Shown here one piece after another: positions 1 through 7,010 of a stretch of DNA of 12,035 nucleotides. The notes under the pieces are model-generated. The model searched no databases. It saw only the letters and a list, made by a program, of their open reading frames with translations, and was not told the DNA's origin. The stretch comes from Balneolales bacterium (GTDB lineage: Bacteria; Bacteroidota; Rhodothermia; Balneolales; Natronogracilivirgulaceae). Both the position numbers and the translations under genes were made by a program. Numbering within the stretch: position 1 is the stretch's first letter; each line of letters starts with the position of its first letter. The DNA lies in the NCBI GenBank assembly GCA_007133995.1, contig SLLP01000219.1, positions 1 through 12,035 of the forward strand, written 5' to 3'.

Positions 1-575
1 CCACCAAGAACGGCTCGCACATATTTTGGCATAGTGGTAAGACGTATTGGTTTAATACCTTCAGAGTAGTAGTTGCCAACCGGACTGCAAATGATGTAAA
101 AGCGATAATTTTGGGATGCGCGCAAGCCAAGAGTCTGGTCTGTCGCAAATACGATTGGCCGTATATAAAGTGACTTGTACTTGTTTCTGGGAACCCATTC
201 ACGATCGGTGCGAACGAGTTCAACCATTCCCTCCTTAAAGACTTCTTCGGGTACTTCAGGTATACATACCCGTTCGCAGGAACGCTGAAATCGATCGTAG
301 TGCTTCTGGATTCTGAAAATATTAACCTTCTCTGACTCATAGCGAAATGCTTTCATGCCCTCAAAAACAGCTTGTCCATAATGCAGTGTAGAGACCGCAG
401 GATACATGGGTATTTGGCCGTAGGGTAAAATCTGGGGCTTGTGCCATCGTCCGTCACTATAGCGGACTTCTAGCATGTGATCTGAAAATTGTTCACCAAA
501 TGTGAGATTATCAAAATCAATCTCGTTTAACCGCGAATGTGGAGTCCTTTTTATCTCGATCGTCGATTTTGACAT
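1..575 (-). CDS. ilvE: Branched-chain amino acid aminotransferase, N-terminal 191 residues (cut by window edge)
   Basis: PLP-dependent fold-type IV aminotransferase that exchanges amino groups between Leu/Ile/Val and their 2-keto acids with 2-oxoglutarate/glutamate; cytosolic. Reading the minus strand from the ATG at 575-573 gives MSKSTIEIKRTPHSRLNEID, then the type II BCAT signatures LHYGQAVFEGMKAFR (about residues 64-78) and YIRPIVFATDQTLGLRAS (about 137-154), ending in MPKYVRAVLGG at the edge. The frame is open all the way to base 1, so about half the protein is visible. The lysine that binds PLP lies further C-terminal, outside the window. It is the last visible gene of the minus-strand series, 78 bases after rnc, with no obvious terminator between them. 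No good Shine-Dalgarno is seen; the ATG is chosen because the N-terminus matches the family. The nearest alternative, PabC-type lyase, is less likely given the long type II N-terminus. Confidence 0.93.
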   Translation of the reverse strand, partial: MSKSTIEIKRTPHSRLNEIDFDNLTFGEQFSDHMLEVRYSDGRWHKPQILPYGQIPMYPAVSTLHYGQAVFEGMKAFRYESEKVNIFRIQKHYDRFQRSCERVCIPEVPEEVFKEGMVELVRTDREWVPRNKYKSLYIRPIVFATDQTLGLRASQNYRFYIICSPVGNYYSEGIKPIRLTTMPKYVRAVLG

Positions 576-653
576 ACAAAGCTGAGCATTATTGTTGTGG
601 ATACCTAAATGAGTATAACCGAATAATATTTATTGGAAGATACAACAGAATCA
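576..653 (-). other. rnc-ilvE spacer, no clear promoter or terminator
   Basis: A 78-base AT-rich spacer. On the transcribed strand I see a TATACT hexamer but no matching -35 element at normal spacing, and no TAnnTTTG. TGTTGT near the start and ACAACA near the end could pair, but the loop would be over 40 bases and no U-run follows. ilvE is therefore most simply read through from rnc, though a weak promoter of its own cannot be excluded. Confidence 0.3.
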
Positions 654-1400
654 CTATATCTTCCTCAGGATATTTAGAGCAGACCGTGCTGCGGCCTGTT
701 CTGCTTTTTTCTTGTTCTTTCCGCTACCTGTTCCCATGACTTTATCATTGACACGCACCTCAACATCAAAGATTTTTTCGTGTCCCGGACCAGCCTCCTT
801 AACAATGCGGTATATCGGTGCAGGCATCTTTTTTGCCTGTACCATTTCCAGAAGGATGCTTTTATAGTTGTCGCTAAGGGTTATCAGCTCGTCGAAGTCA
901 ACATTTTCCTTATAGAGCTTTACAACAAAATCACGGCATGCATTGTAGCCATGATCCTGGAATACAGCACCAACCAACGCTTCAAAAGCATCTGCAAGTA
1001 CACTTTTAGATTGTTCGACACCCTGGTTTTTCACCCTTTCCCCAAGTTCAATATATTCCATCAAATGGATGTTCCGGGCTAACCGTGCCAGCATTTCGCC
1101 TTTTACGAGGCGGGACCTAAGCTGGGTAAGCATACCTTCCCCGGCATCCGGATACATTTCGTAGATTATCTCGGATACAACAAGATCAAGTACGGCATCA
1201 CCTATAAACTCCAACTGTTCATAAGACTCGGTTGCTGCCATATTTTTCTCCGCAACCAAAGAGCGATGCCTCAAGGCTTTCAGATATAGTGTTGGTCTAC
1301 AGGCAGGCAGGCCAACCAGTTCACTGACAGCTTCTATTTTTTTTTTATGCTCAGAATCGAGTTGCTTCCGCTCAAGCAATGCCCGGATTCGCTTAATCAC
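654..1400 (-). CDS. rnc: Ribonuclease III
   Basis: Double-strand-specific endoribonuclease that processes rRNA precursors and structured mRNAs; Mg-dependent homodimer. The 248 residues hold an RNase III domain followed by a C-terminal dsRNA-binding domain (about 177-246). The signature EQLEFIGDAVLDLVVSE starts at E61. The catalytic acids aligned with E. coli E38, E41, D45, D114 and E117 are E61, E64, D68, D137 and E140, all present. The basic dsRBD end GKNKKKAEQAAA is typical. The N-terminus is about 20 residues longer than in E. coli, with a charged stretch. Start is GTG (1400-1398), whose G is also the last base of the fabF stop TAG, giving TAGTG; this one-base overlap suggests translational coupling. 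A run of ten A on the coding strand (1346-1337) lies at codons 19-22. Ends at TAG. Confidence 0.96.
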   Translation of the reverse strand: MIKRIRALLERKQLDSEHKKKIEAVSELVGLPACRPTLYLKALRHRSLVAEKNMAATESYEQLEFIGDAVLDLVVSEIIYEMYPDAGEGMLTQLRSRLVKGEMLARLARNIHLMEYIELGERVKNQGVEQSKSVLADAFEALVGAVFQDHGYNACRDFVVKLYKENVDFDELITLSDNYKSILLEMVQAKKMPAPIYRIVKEAGPGHEKIFDVEVRVNDKVMGTGSGKNKKKAEQAAARSALNILRKI

Positions 1401-2644
1401 TATTCCGCAATTTTTTTGAAAACCAATGTTGTGTTATGACCACCAAACCCGAAAGCGTTATTCAAACCATAGGTGATGTTTCTGACCTCGGCTTCATTGG
1501 TGGTATAATTCAGATCACAATCAGGGTCGGGATGTTCATAGTTAATCGTTGGAGGTATAATCCCATGATAGATAGCCAGAACGGTGGCAATGGACTCTAT
1601 AGCACCGGCTGCACCGAGTGTATGTCCTGTCATCGATTTGGTGGAATTGAGGTTTATTTTGTAGGCATGATCCCCAAATACCTTTTTTATGGAACGTGTC
1701 TCTGCAATATCTCCCAACGGTGTGGATGTGCCATGCATGTTGATATGATCAACATCTTCGAGTTGTATTCCGGCAGATTTCAGGGCACTGGTCATGGCGA
1801 GAATAACCCCTTTACCCTCAGGATCCGGCGCCGTTATGTGATGGGCATCAGCTGAAAATCCGTATCCGGATATCTCACCGTATATTCGGGCTCCGCGGGC
1901 CACTGCAGAATCATAGGATTCCAGAATCATCATCCCGGCACCCTCTCCCAACACAAACCCGTCACGCGTCTTGTCGAACGGACGGGATGCCGTTTCAGGA
2001 GTGTCGTTGCGGGTAGACATGGCACGTACGGCATTGAAACCGGCAAGACCCATACCGAAAACAGAAGCCTCTGCACCCCCAGTAACCGCATAATCGGCGT
2101 GACCGTTGACAATGGCATCGTAAGCGAGCCCGATATTGTGCGAACCGGTTGCACAAGCCGAAACGGCGCAGAAGTTGGGACCGCGAAATCCGTACTTGAT
2201 CGAGATCTGTCCGGCCGCCATGTCGGGGATGAGCATAGGTATGAAGAACGGCGATACAGCCCGCTGCCCTTTTTCATGGAATTCCACAGACTGTTGATAA
2301 AACGTCTGCATCCCACCGATACCACTTCCGATAATGACGGCAACCCGATCGTTGTCTATCTGCTCCAGATCGAGTCCCGAGTCACGTAATGCTTCCTCCG
2401 TTGTAATCATCGCATACTGACAGAACTTGTCCATGCGACGGGCCTCTTTGGTATTCATGTACTCCGAGGCGTCATAATCCTCGATCTGTGCGGCAAATCT
2501 GGTGGGAAAGTTGCTGACATCGAAATTATCAATCGACTTTGAGCCGCTTTTTCCGGATATCAACCCATTCCAAAATTCGGGGGCACCTTTACCGACGGGT
2601 GTAAGGGCCCCAATCCCGGTAATTACTACTCTGCGTTTAGACAT
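1400..2644 (-). CDS. fabF: 3-oxoacyl-[acyl-carrier-protein] synthase II (KAS II)
   Basis: Elongating condensing enzyme: joins malonyl-ACP to acyl-ACP in type II fatty acid synthesis. From the ATG at 2644-2642 it has 414 residues, close to the usual 410-415. The Cys-His-His triad is C164 (SACATGSHN), H304 (HGTSTPLGD) and H341 (STKSMTGHTLGAAG), with K336 five residues before the last histidine and the phenylalanine gatekeeper in NAFGFGGHN (F401). This triad marks FabF/FabB and not FabH; the overall length and GTSTPLGD favour FabF over FabB. A TTG one codon upstream (2647) would add one residue; ATG is preferred because MSKRRVVITG is the normal start. No Shine-Dalgarno is visible: the leader is pyrimidine-rich (CCACCTACCTCCC). 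It lies 24 bases after acpP and overlaps rnc by one base. Confidence 0.97.
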   Translation of the reverse strand: MSKRRVVITGIGALTPVGKGAPEFWNGLISGKSGSKSIDNFDVSNFPTRFAAQIEDYDASEYMNTKEARRMDKFCQYAMITTEEALRDSGLDLEQIDNDRVAVIIGSGIGGMQTFYQQSVEFHEKGQRAVSPFFIPMLIPDMAAGQISIKYGFRGPNFCAVSACATGSHNIGLAYDAIVNGHADYAVTGGAEASVFGMGLAGFNAVRAMSTRNDTPETASRPFDKTRDGFVLGEGAGMMILESYDSAVARGARIYGEISGYGFSADAHHITAPDPEGKGVILAMTSALKSAGIQLEDVDHINMHGTSTPLGDIAETRSIKKVFGDHAYKINLNSTKSMTGHTLGAAGAIESIATVLAIYHGIIPPTINYEHPDPDCDLNYTTNEAEVRNITYGLNNAFGFGGHNTTLVFKKIAE

Positions 2645-2668
2645 CAAATAAAGGGAGGTAGGTGGCTG

Positions 2669-2908
2669 TTAGGAGATTTTTCCTTTAAGATATTCTACAG
2701 CATCACCGACAGTTGCAATATTTTCTGCATCTTCATCAGGTATGCTGATATCAAACTCTTTTTCGAACTCCATGATAAGTTCCACAGTATCCAGAGAATC
2801 AGCTCCCAGATCATTTGTGAAATTTGCATCGTTGTTTACCTCGGATTCATCGACTCCAAGTTTGTCAACGATAATTGCTTTTACTTTTGCATCGATATCT
2901 TTCGACAT
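2669..2908 (-). CDS. acpP: Acyl carrier protein
   Basis: Small acidic carrier that holds growing acyl chains on a 4'-phosphopantetheine arm. The 79 residues match the family length (E. coli 78). The attachment motif LGADSLDTVELIMEFEKEF puts the modified serine at S38. Helix II after it is rich in Glu and Asp, the surface recognised by Fab enzymes. The protein is clearly acidic throughout. ATG at 2908-2906, with AGGT about 11 bases upstream as a weak ribosome site. The 126-base gap before it is the largest in the operon and holds a candidate promoter (see 2992-3020), which would suit the high demand for ACP. fabF follows after 24 bases. Confidence 0.98.
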   Translation of the reverse strand: MSKDIDAKVKAIIVDKLGVDESEVNNDANFTNDLGADSLDTVELIMEFEKEFDISIPDEDAENIATVGDAVEYLKGKIS

Positions 2909-3034
2909 AATGTGTTACCTGTTTATTGTGAGTTATGTGTTTGATTTCGCGATTCTTGGAATTTACCAATGGGCTCGCTCTAACGCCTTTTATAATAAAA
3001 AGAGATTCCAGTTAAATCAACATTAAGAGGAAGG
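2909..3034 (-). other. fabG-acpP spacer, acpP leader
   Basis: A 126-base stretch with no gene. It holds the promoter candidate at 2992-3020 and then about 77 bases of would-be leader. In the leader, TTGG and CCAA are separated by six bases, which could form only a 4-bp stem. The AT-rich inverted repeat CTTTT/AAAAG overlaps the -10 element and looks like a by-product of its composition, not a terminator. Confidence 0.5.
2992..3020 (-). promoter_or_regulatory. Candidate internal promoter for acpP
   Basis: On the minus strand TTGATT (3020-3015) is followed after 17 bases by TATTAT (2997-2992), four of six and five of six to the sigma-70 consensus. The predicted start near 2985 leaves a leader of about 77 bases before the acpP ATG. 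No TAnnTTTG element is present, so if the host uses only Bacteroidota-type promoters this call weakens. E. coli also has a promoter serving acpP inside its fab cluster, which makes an internal promoter reasonable here. Confidence 0.4.
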
Positions 3035-3793
3035 CTACATTGCCATGCCTCCGTCAACAGTCAAAACGGCGCCAGTGAGGTAAGAGGATGCATCTGATGC
3101 CAGAAATACAACGGAATTGGCAACTTCATCAGATTCACCTGCTCTTTTCAATGGTATTTGCGCCTCAATGCTCTTCAGGATGCTTTCATCGAGTTGTCCT
3201 GTCATTTCTGTGGATATGTATCCTGGTGCAATCACGTTGACCCTGATATTGCGCGATGCCACTTCTTTTGCGAGGGATTTGGAAAACCCGATGATACCAG
3301 CTTTTGATGCGGAGTAATTGGTTTGTCCGGCATTGCCGGATATTCCCACTACTGAACTGATATTGATGATGGATCCGGCCCTTGCCTTCATCATTGGACG
3401 AATTACAGCCTTCGAGTAGTTGAATACACTTTTGAGATTGGTTCGAATCACCTCGTCCCATTGCTCTTCACTCATGCGCATGATAAGCGTATCGCGGGTT
3501 ATACCGGCATTGTTTACAAGAATGTCGATTCCGGAAAACTCTTTCTGAGCTGTGGCTATGACCTTTTCCGCCTGGGCGAAATCGACAGCGTCTGCTTTGA
3601 GAGCTTTTGCCTTTCTTCCAGCTGACTCAATCTGGTGAACCACCTCTTCCGCAGCTTCGGATGATCTGGCGTAGGTAAGAAGAACGTTGGCACCGGCTTT
3701 TGCGAGTTGTAGTGCAATGGCCTTGCCAATTCCCCGGCTGCCACCGGTGACCACAGCTGTTTTTTCGTCAAGACTGAATTTTTCCAAACTCAT
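3035..3793 (-). CDS. fabG: 3-oxoacyl-[acyl-carrier-protein] reductase
   Basis: NADPH-dependent reduction of 3-oxoacyl-ACP to 3-hydroxyacyl-ACP, the first reduction of each elongation cycle. Short-chain dehydrogenase of 252 residues. It shows the cofactor loop TGGSRGIGKA (about 16-25), NNAG (94-97), N119, and the catalytic Ser-Tyr-Lys set S147, Y160 and K164 (YSASK). The C-terminal LTGAVLTVDGGMAM is characteristic of FabG among SDRs. Start chosen at ATG 3793-3791: a ribosome-site-like AAGGA lies about 10 bases upstream. A TTG at 3802 would lengthen the protein by three residues but sits almost on top of that AAGGA. It follows fabD by 19 bases and precedes the 126-base acpP leader. Confidence 0.97.
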   Translation of the reverse strand: MSLEKFSLDEKTAVVTGGSRGIGKAIALQLAKAGANVLLTYARSSEAAEEVVHQIESAGRKAKALKADAVDFAQAEKVIATAQKEFSGIDILVNNAGITRDTLIMRMSEEQWDEVIRTNLKSVFNYSKAVIRPMMKARAGSIINISSVVGISGNAGQTNYSASKAGIIGFSKSLAKEVASRNIRVNVIAPGYISTEMTGQLDESILKSIEAQIPLKRAGESDEVANSVVFLASDASSYLTGAVLTVDGGMAM

Positions 3794-3812
3794 GATCTGC
3801 AATTTCCTTGTT

Positions 3813-4700
3813 TTATTGAAATCCTGTGACTTCGACTTCCTTTATCGTTCTTTTTACAAGACCCTGCAATACATTCCCCGAACCAGTCTCAACAAAATGA
3901 CGGGCTCCGTCTGCATGCATGCTTTCAATCGTCTGAGTCCAACGCACCGGCTTCAAAAGCTGTTGCTTTAGGTTTTCCTTAATTACTTCCGGTGAATCGG
4001 AACCGGCACCGGTGACGTTTGAATAGACCAGTGCCTTTGGCTTTTGAAAAGTAATGATATCCAGTATGGCATTCAGCTCATCGCGGGCCGACTCCATCAA
4101 GGGGGAATGAAAAGCTCCACTGACAGGCAGTTTCTTAACGAGTTTGGCTCCTGCTACCTTCAGTTTGTCCATAGCCTCTTCAACCGCCAAGGTGTGACCA
4201 GAAATGACCAACTGGCCTTTTGTATTATAATTGGCTGGTATGACCACCGAATCCGGCTCGCTGGAAACCTCCGTGCAAATTGCTTCAACCACATCATCTT
4301 CAAGCCCAATAATGGCAGCCATGGATCCCGGATGGGTCTCACCTGCCTGCTGCATCAACTCTCCTCTTCGCTGTATTGCATTAAGGGCATCCTCAAATTT
4401 CAAAACGCCGGAAGCTGCCAGCGCCGTATATTCACCAAGGCTATGTCCTGCAACCATATCAGCATGGTGTCCTAACATTTCATATAGGGCTAAAGCATGT
4501 ACAAACAGGGCAGGTTGGGTGTATCTGGTTTGTGTCAGAGTGGAGTCCGGCCCATTGAACATCACATCAGTTATACGATAACCAAGTATGTCATTTGCCT
4601 GATCACAGCGGGCTTTAAATCCGCCGTGGAACCGATAATGATCCCATCCCATTCCGGTTTTTTGTGAACCCTGTCCGGGAAACAGATACGCTTTTTTCAT
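3813..4700 (-). CDS. fabD: Malonyl-CoA:ACP transacylase
   Basis: Transfers malonyl from CoA to ACP to supply extender units. The 295 residues are slightly under the E. coli length (309). It opens with the oxyanion-hole motif FPGQGSQ (7-13). The nucleophile elbow GHSLGEYTALAA gives S87, the malonyl-carboxylate-binding arginine is in QRRGELMQ (R112), and the catalytic histidine is H198 in SGAFHSPLM. The late motif VETGSGNVLQGLVKR is also typical. ATG at 4700-4698. It begins 12 bases after the fabH stop and ends 19 bases before fabG, in the usual order fabH-fabD-fabG. Confidence 0.97.
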   Translation of the reverse strand: MKKAYLFPGQGSQKTGMGWDHYRFHGGFKARCDQANDILGYRITDVMFNGPDSTLTQTRYTQPALFVHALALYEMLGHHADMVAGHSLGEYTALAASGVLKFEDALNAIQRRGELMQQAGETHPGSMAAIIGLEDDVVEAICTEVSSEPDSVVIPANYNTKGQLVISGHTLAVEEAMDKLKVAGAKLVKKLPVSGAFHSPLMESARDELNAILDIITFQKPKALVYSNVTGAGSDSPEVIKENLKQQLLKPVRWTQTIESMHADGARHFVETGSGNVLQGLVKRTIKEVEVTGFQ

Positions 4701-4712
4701 TTCATTGAGTAT

Positions 4713-5705
4713 TTAAATGGCCCACTTGAGATACGTGGCACCCCAGGTGTAGCCTCCGCCAAATGCAGCAAGTACCAGCTTGTCGCCTTTGTTCAACCGA
4801 TCTTTCCAGTCATACAGACAAAGCGGAATCGTTGCGGCCGTGGTGTTCCCGTATTTGTCTATGTTGATCATGACTTTAGAAGGATCGAGATTCATTCTGC
4901 GCGCTGTTGCATCGATAATTCTCAGGTTGGCCTGATGAGGAACAAGCCAGTCCACATCATCACCGGTCAGATTGTTTTTCTTCATTATCTCAACGGATAC
5001 ATCGGCCATACCCTCTGTAGCCCGTTTGAATACAGGACGACCTTCCTGGTAAATATAATGCATTTTTTTGTCGACAGTTTCATGTGTTGCTGGATTGCGA
5101 CTTCCCCCGCCCGACTGAATAAGCGTTTGCGTCATGTCACCTTCGGAATGCATGATGCTGTCGATAATGCCGTTTTCGTCAACCGAGGGTTCAAGGAGTA
5201 CGCCAGCCGCACCGTCTCCGAATAGAATACATGTACTTCGATCCGTGTAATCGGTTATGGCACTCATTTTATCCGATCCAATAACCAGCACGTTTTTATA
5301 TCGACCGGATTCAATCATATTGGAACCGGTCTCCAATGCATATAGAAAACCGGAACAGGCGGCGGACAAATCAAACGCAAAAGCATTTTTCGCCCCAATT
5401 ATCGTCTGGGTAATGCATGCCGTTGCAGGAAACATGTAGTCCGGCGTAACTGTAGCGACAATAATTGCATCGATTGCTTCAGGATCCATTTTCCGTTGCT
5501 CAAGAACCTCTTTCGCCGCTTCCGCCGCCATGAATGCAGAAGCTTTGTCAGGATCCTTCAAGATACGCCTTTCTCTGATACCGGTTCTGGTCAGAATCCA
5601 TTCGTCATTGGTCTCCACCATTTTTTCAAGCTCTTGATTTGTCAAGACATAATCAGGCAAATAGTGCCCCACAGCAGATATCTTTGCTTTATAATTAGAA
5701 CTCAT
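4713..5705 (-). CDS. fabH: 3-oxoacyl-[acyl-carrier-protein] synthase III (KAS III)
   Basis: Initiating condensing enzyme: joins an acyl-CoA primer to malonyl-ACP. The 330 residues contain the thiolase-fold Cys-His-Asn triad: C117 in DLSAACSGF, H257 in LVPHQANLRI and N287 in DKYGNTTAATIP. The ending AFGGGYTWGATYLKW is characteristic. F92 in the PDYMFP segment aligns with E. coli F87, which lines the primer pocket of the partner subunit; this alone does not say whether acetyl or branched primers are preferred. ATG at 5705-5703, 68 bases after plsX. With ilvE in the same gene series, use of branched primers (isobutyryl, isovaleryl, 2-methylbutyryl) is a reasonable inference only. Confidence 0.97.
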   Translation of the reverse strand: MSSNYKAKISAVGHYLPDYVLTNQELEKMVETNDEWILTRTGIRERRILKDPDKASAFMAAEAAKEVLEQRKMDPEAIDAIIVATVTPDYMFPATACITQTIIGAKNAFAFDLSAACSGFLYALETGSNMIESGRYKNVLVIGSDKMSAITDYTDRSTCILFGDGAAGVLLEPSVDENGIIDSIMHSEGDMTQTLIQSGGGSRNPATHETVDKKMHYIYQEGRPVFKRATEGMADVSVEIMKKNNLTGDDVDWLVPHQANLRIIDATARRMNLDPSKVMINIDKYGNTTAATIPLCLYDWKDRLNKGDKLVLAAFGGGYTWGATYLKWAI

Positions 5706-5773
5706 TTCTTATGTTTTACAGTCCGTATTCCGGCATGATGCCGCTTTTCGCAGATGGTTCCCAACCACACTGC
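5706..5773 (-). other. plsX-fabH spacer with short GC hairpin
   Basis: A 68-base spacer. It contains a perfect small hairpin at 5731-5743, CGGCA-TCA-TGCCG read on the transcribed strand. No U-run follows it in the direction of transcription, so it is not an intrinsic terminator for this operon. It could be an RNA-processing or stability element, or chance. Confidence 0.4.
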
Positions 5774-6760
5774 TTATGCAACAGATGCAATGATTTTTTT
5801 ATTAATATCGATTTCGGCCATTCTGACCGCATTAAGGATCATGTTTTTTATGGCAACAGGAGAGCTTCCGCCATGCCCCACCATACTTATGCCATTAACA
5901 CCAAGGAAGGGAACACCACCCACCTTTTGATAGTCAAATGGAGAGAAGGCTTCTTCAAGAAGGGAGACCACCATAGCAACCTGCTCCTTGTCAAGCTGGC
6001 GTTTTTTGATCACTCCCATTAGAAGCATCTTTAACGCATCAGGAATGGATTCACCGAACTTCAAAAGGATATTGCCTGTTATTCCATCACAAATGAAAAC
6101 ATCCGCCTGACCGGAGAGAATATCACGTCCCTCCAGATTGCCTACAAAATTGGGCAGCGCCTCAAGCAGGACATGCGCTTTTTTCAGCGTTTCAGAACCT
6201 TTTTCTTTCTCTTCTCCTACATTCAACAAACCGATACGCGGAGTCTCTATCCCCATAATATCACGGGCATAGATATTCCCCATCACACCAAACTGAAACA
6301 GCATTTCCGGTTTGACTTCAAGGTTTGCACCTGCATCAATCATTAATCCGTATCGTTTCACTGTCGGAAAGAAGGTTGCTATGGTAGGTCGAATAACACC
6401 ATCCAGACGTCCAAGGATAAAAGCCGAAGCAGCCATAAGCGCGCCTGTATTTCCTGCGCTTACAAAGCCGTCGACAGTACCCTTCTGATGCATGCCAAGT
6501 CCTACTACGATTGATGACTGCGTCTTATTTCTGACTGCCTGGGCTGGTGACTCTTCCATTCCAATAATCTCGGGAGTATCGTGCAGGATGATGCGTCCCT
6601 TTGGATAGTCATGTTTATCAAGCTCTTTGCTGATTTCGGATTCCGGCCCGGTAAGAACTATGGTGATATTATCATTCTCCTGGGCAGCCAATACGGCTCC
6701 ACTCACAGGATTTTGAGGATAATGATCACCGCCTGCGGCATCAACGGCAATTTTTATCAT
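5774..6760 (-). CDS. plsX: Phosphate acyltransferase PlsX
   Basis: Converts acyl-ACP plus phosphate to acyl-phosphate, the acyl donor for PlsY in phosphatidic acid synthesis; a peripheral membrane enzyme. The 328 residues match the family length. Conserved stretches are visible in order: DAAGGDHYP (7-15), SPAQAVRNK (71-79), SAGNTGALMA (101-110), DAGAN (142-146), GLLNVGEEKEKGSE (177-190), GNLEGRDI (207-214), DGITGNILLK (225-234) and GHGGSS (296-301). The first motif is more often DAMGGD in family members I know; here alanine replaces methionine. ATG at 6760-6758, 54 bases after rpmF. The order rpmF-plsX-fabH is conserved across many bacteria. Confidence 0.97.
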   Translation of the reverse strand: MIKIAVDAAGGDHYPQNPVSGAVLAAQENDNITIVLTGPESEISKELDKHDYPKGRIILHDTPEIIGMEESPAQAVRNKTQSSIVVGLGMHQKGTVDGFVSAGNTGALMAASAFILGRLDGVIRPTIATFFPTVKRYGLMIDAGANLEVKPEMLFQFGVMGNIYARDIMGIETPRIGLLNVGEEKEKGSETLKKAHVLLEALPNFVGNLEGRDILSGQADVFICDGITGNILLKFGESIPDALKMLLMGVIKKRQLDKEQVAMVVSLLEEAFSPFDYQKVGGVPFLGVNGISMVGHGGSSPVAIKNMILNAVRMAEIDINKKIIASVA

Positions 6761-6814
6761 TTAATTTCAAAATGGGTCAATGTGATCGTTTCAATGCGAT
6801 ACAAGCTATTTCCC

Positions 6815-7000
6815 TTATACTTCACTGGCTGCTTTCACTACCTGTCGGCCTCTGTAGTATCCACATTCCGAACAGGCACGGTGGCGCTGATGTACTGTCC
6901 CACAGTTTGGACATTCCGTCAGTGTAAGGTCATCAAGCTTTTGATGAGTGCGCCGTTTGTCCCTTCTGGCTTTGGATGTTTTTCTTTTTGGATGTGCCAT
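6815..7000 (-). CDS. rpmF: 50S ribosomal protein bL32
   Basis: Small basic protein of the large ribosomal subunit. The 61 residues begin MAHPKRKTSKARRDKRRTH, the standard bL32 N-terminus. Two cysteine pairs, CPNC (C30, C33) and CSEC (C43, C46), followed by GYYRGRQV make this the zinc-binding C+ form. ATG at 7000-6998, ten bases after the DUF177 stop with no Shine-Dalgarno, so coupling to the upstream gene is likely. The short C-terminal tail VVKAASEV is ordinary. Confidence 0.97.
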   Translation of the reverse strand: MAHPKRKTSKARRDKRRTHQKLDDLTLTECPNCGTVHQRHRACSECGYYRGRQVVKAASEV

Positions 7001-7010
7001 AATCAGTCAT

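Noticed and set aside
594..605. TGTGGATAC, resembling a DnaA box
   Set aside because: Single copy with one mismatch, no cluster or AT-rich unwinding region, and no dnaA or dnaN nearby; not evidence for an origin.
1436..1855. Long plus-strand open frame inside fabF
   Set aside because: Opposite-strand shadow of a well-conserved gene; no family resemblance and no ribosome site.
5731..5750. Hairpin followed by TTTT on the plus strand, like a rho-independent terminator
   Set aside because: The T-run is short and lies on the plus strand, where no gene is transcribed toward it.
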